Assembly: GCF_003003055.1 (NCBI RefSeq)
Contig: NZ_PVTV01000018.1
Location: 1 to 64,000, forward strand
Length of the DNA stretch: 64,000 nucleotides
Direction: 5' to 3'
Origin: Jezberella montanilacus
GTDB taxonomy: Bacteria > Pseudomonadota > Gammaproteobacteria > Burkholderiales > Burkholderiaceae_B
Below, piece after piece: positions 63,963 to 64,000 of this stretch. The translations under genes were made by a program, and so were the position numbers. Below the pieces are notes generated by a model. The model made no database searches. It saw only the letters and a list, made by a program, of their open reading frames with translations, and was not told the DNA's origin. Within the stretch, counting starts at the first letter, position 1, and the number at the start of each line of letters is the position of its first letter.

Positions 63963-64000
63963 TTAGTCGAGTTTGACGCCTGATGTTTTTGCTAAAGCAC
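63963..64000 (-). CDS. Possible Bug-type binding protein, 3' end only
   Basis: On the minus strand a frame enters from the right edge and ends ALAKTSGVKLD then TAA at 63963-63965. This resembles the C terminus of tripartite tricarboxylate transporter (Bug) binding proteins, abundant in this order. Only about 12 codons are visible, so the call is tentative. Confidence 0.35.
   Translation of the reverse strand, partial: ALAKTSGVKLD

Noticed and set aside
1-64000. tRNA or rRNA genes
   Set aside because: No cloverleaf-like sequence with CCA end or rRNA segment was recognised by eye; a tRNA scan was not possible.

Overview
The window looks like chromosome of a betaproteobacterium of the order Burkholderiales, most likely an Alcaligenaceae-type organism of moderate GC content. 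This rests on gene order familiar from that group (dapF-DUF484-xerC divergent from metK; dksA-hslV-hslU; trpEGDC next to rpe/apaG), on the SAH riboswitch in front of ahcY, and on the protein sequences themselves. No rRNA, tRNA or CRISPR array was seen. Species assignment is inference.

Layout. 1-127: the last 35 codons of a TnpB gene and the right end of an IS200/IS605-type element, abutting the liv operon. 139-5038 (minus): branched-chain amino acid ABC transporter livK-livH-livM-livG-livF with a terminator-like hairpin after the binding-protein gene. 5216-11759 (minus): hslVU protease, dksA, a His-rich COG0523 metallochaperone, and the dapF-DUF484-xerC operon. 11760-18959: methyl-cycle genes, metK (with a structured leader), ahcY (SAH riboswitch) and a small membrane protein translationally coupled to metF; between them sit a DUF1289 gene, an orphan MNT-like nucleotidyltransferase, a dehydrogenase/carboxymuconolactone decarboxylase pair and a metallo-beta-lactamase-fold hydrolase. 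18970-26086: folate cyclo-ligase, soluble lytic transglycosylase, CCA-adding enzyme, MidA-like methyltransferase, RhlE-type helicase. 26525-27108: VapBC. 27316-34611 (minus): trpL attenuator, trpEGDC, polyphosphate:AMP phosphotransferase, CitE-like lyase, uracil-DNA glycosylase. 34713-41215: rpe, apaG, mltA, UbiH-like monooxygenase, DsbC, 2-hydroxyacid dehydrogenase, AI-2E-family permease. 41216-47420: Tat-exported PhoD-type phosphatase facing a four-gene ABC importer plus an intracellular phosphodiesterase, suggesting organophosphate use. 47424-63933: mixed accessory metabolism and transport (LldD-type oxidase, M20 peptidase, YhhQ transporter, sodium:solute symporter, class II aldolase, dioxygenase, ModA-like protein, Ada/Ogt-like protein, DMT and MATE exporters, cupin, several alpha/beta hydrolases). 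The right edge holds what may be the 3' end of a Bug-type binding protein.

Most interesting points: (1) the metK leader folds on paper into a three-way junction whose closing stem reaches the A of the start codon and includes the end of the Shine-Dalgarno sequence, a candidate riboswitch I cannot assign to a known class; (2) a TnpB/omega-RNA end whose guide would be read from the livF 3' end; (3) a full transcription attenuator with a Trp-rich leader peptide and an operator-like palindrome at the trp promoter; (4) a permease whose N terminus is complete only if one T is added to a T7 run; (5) an organophosphate-like uptake operon; (6) a carboxymuconolactone decarboxylase with a histone-H1-like tail.
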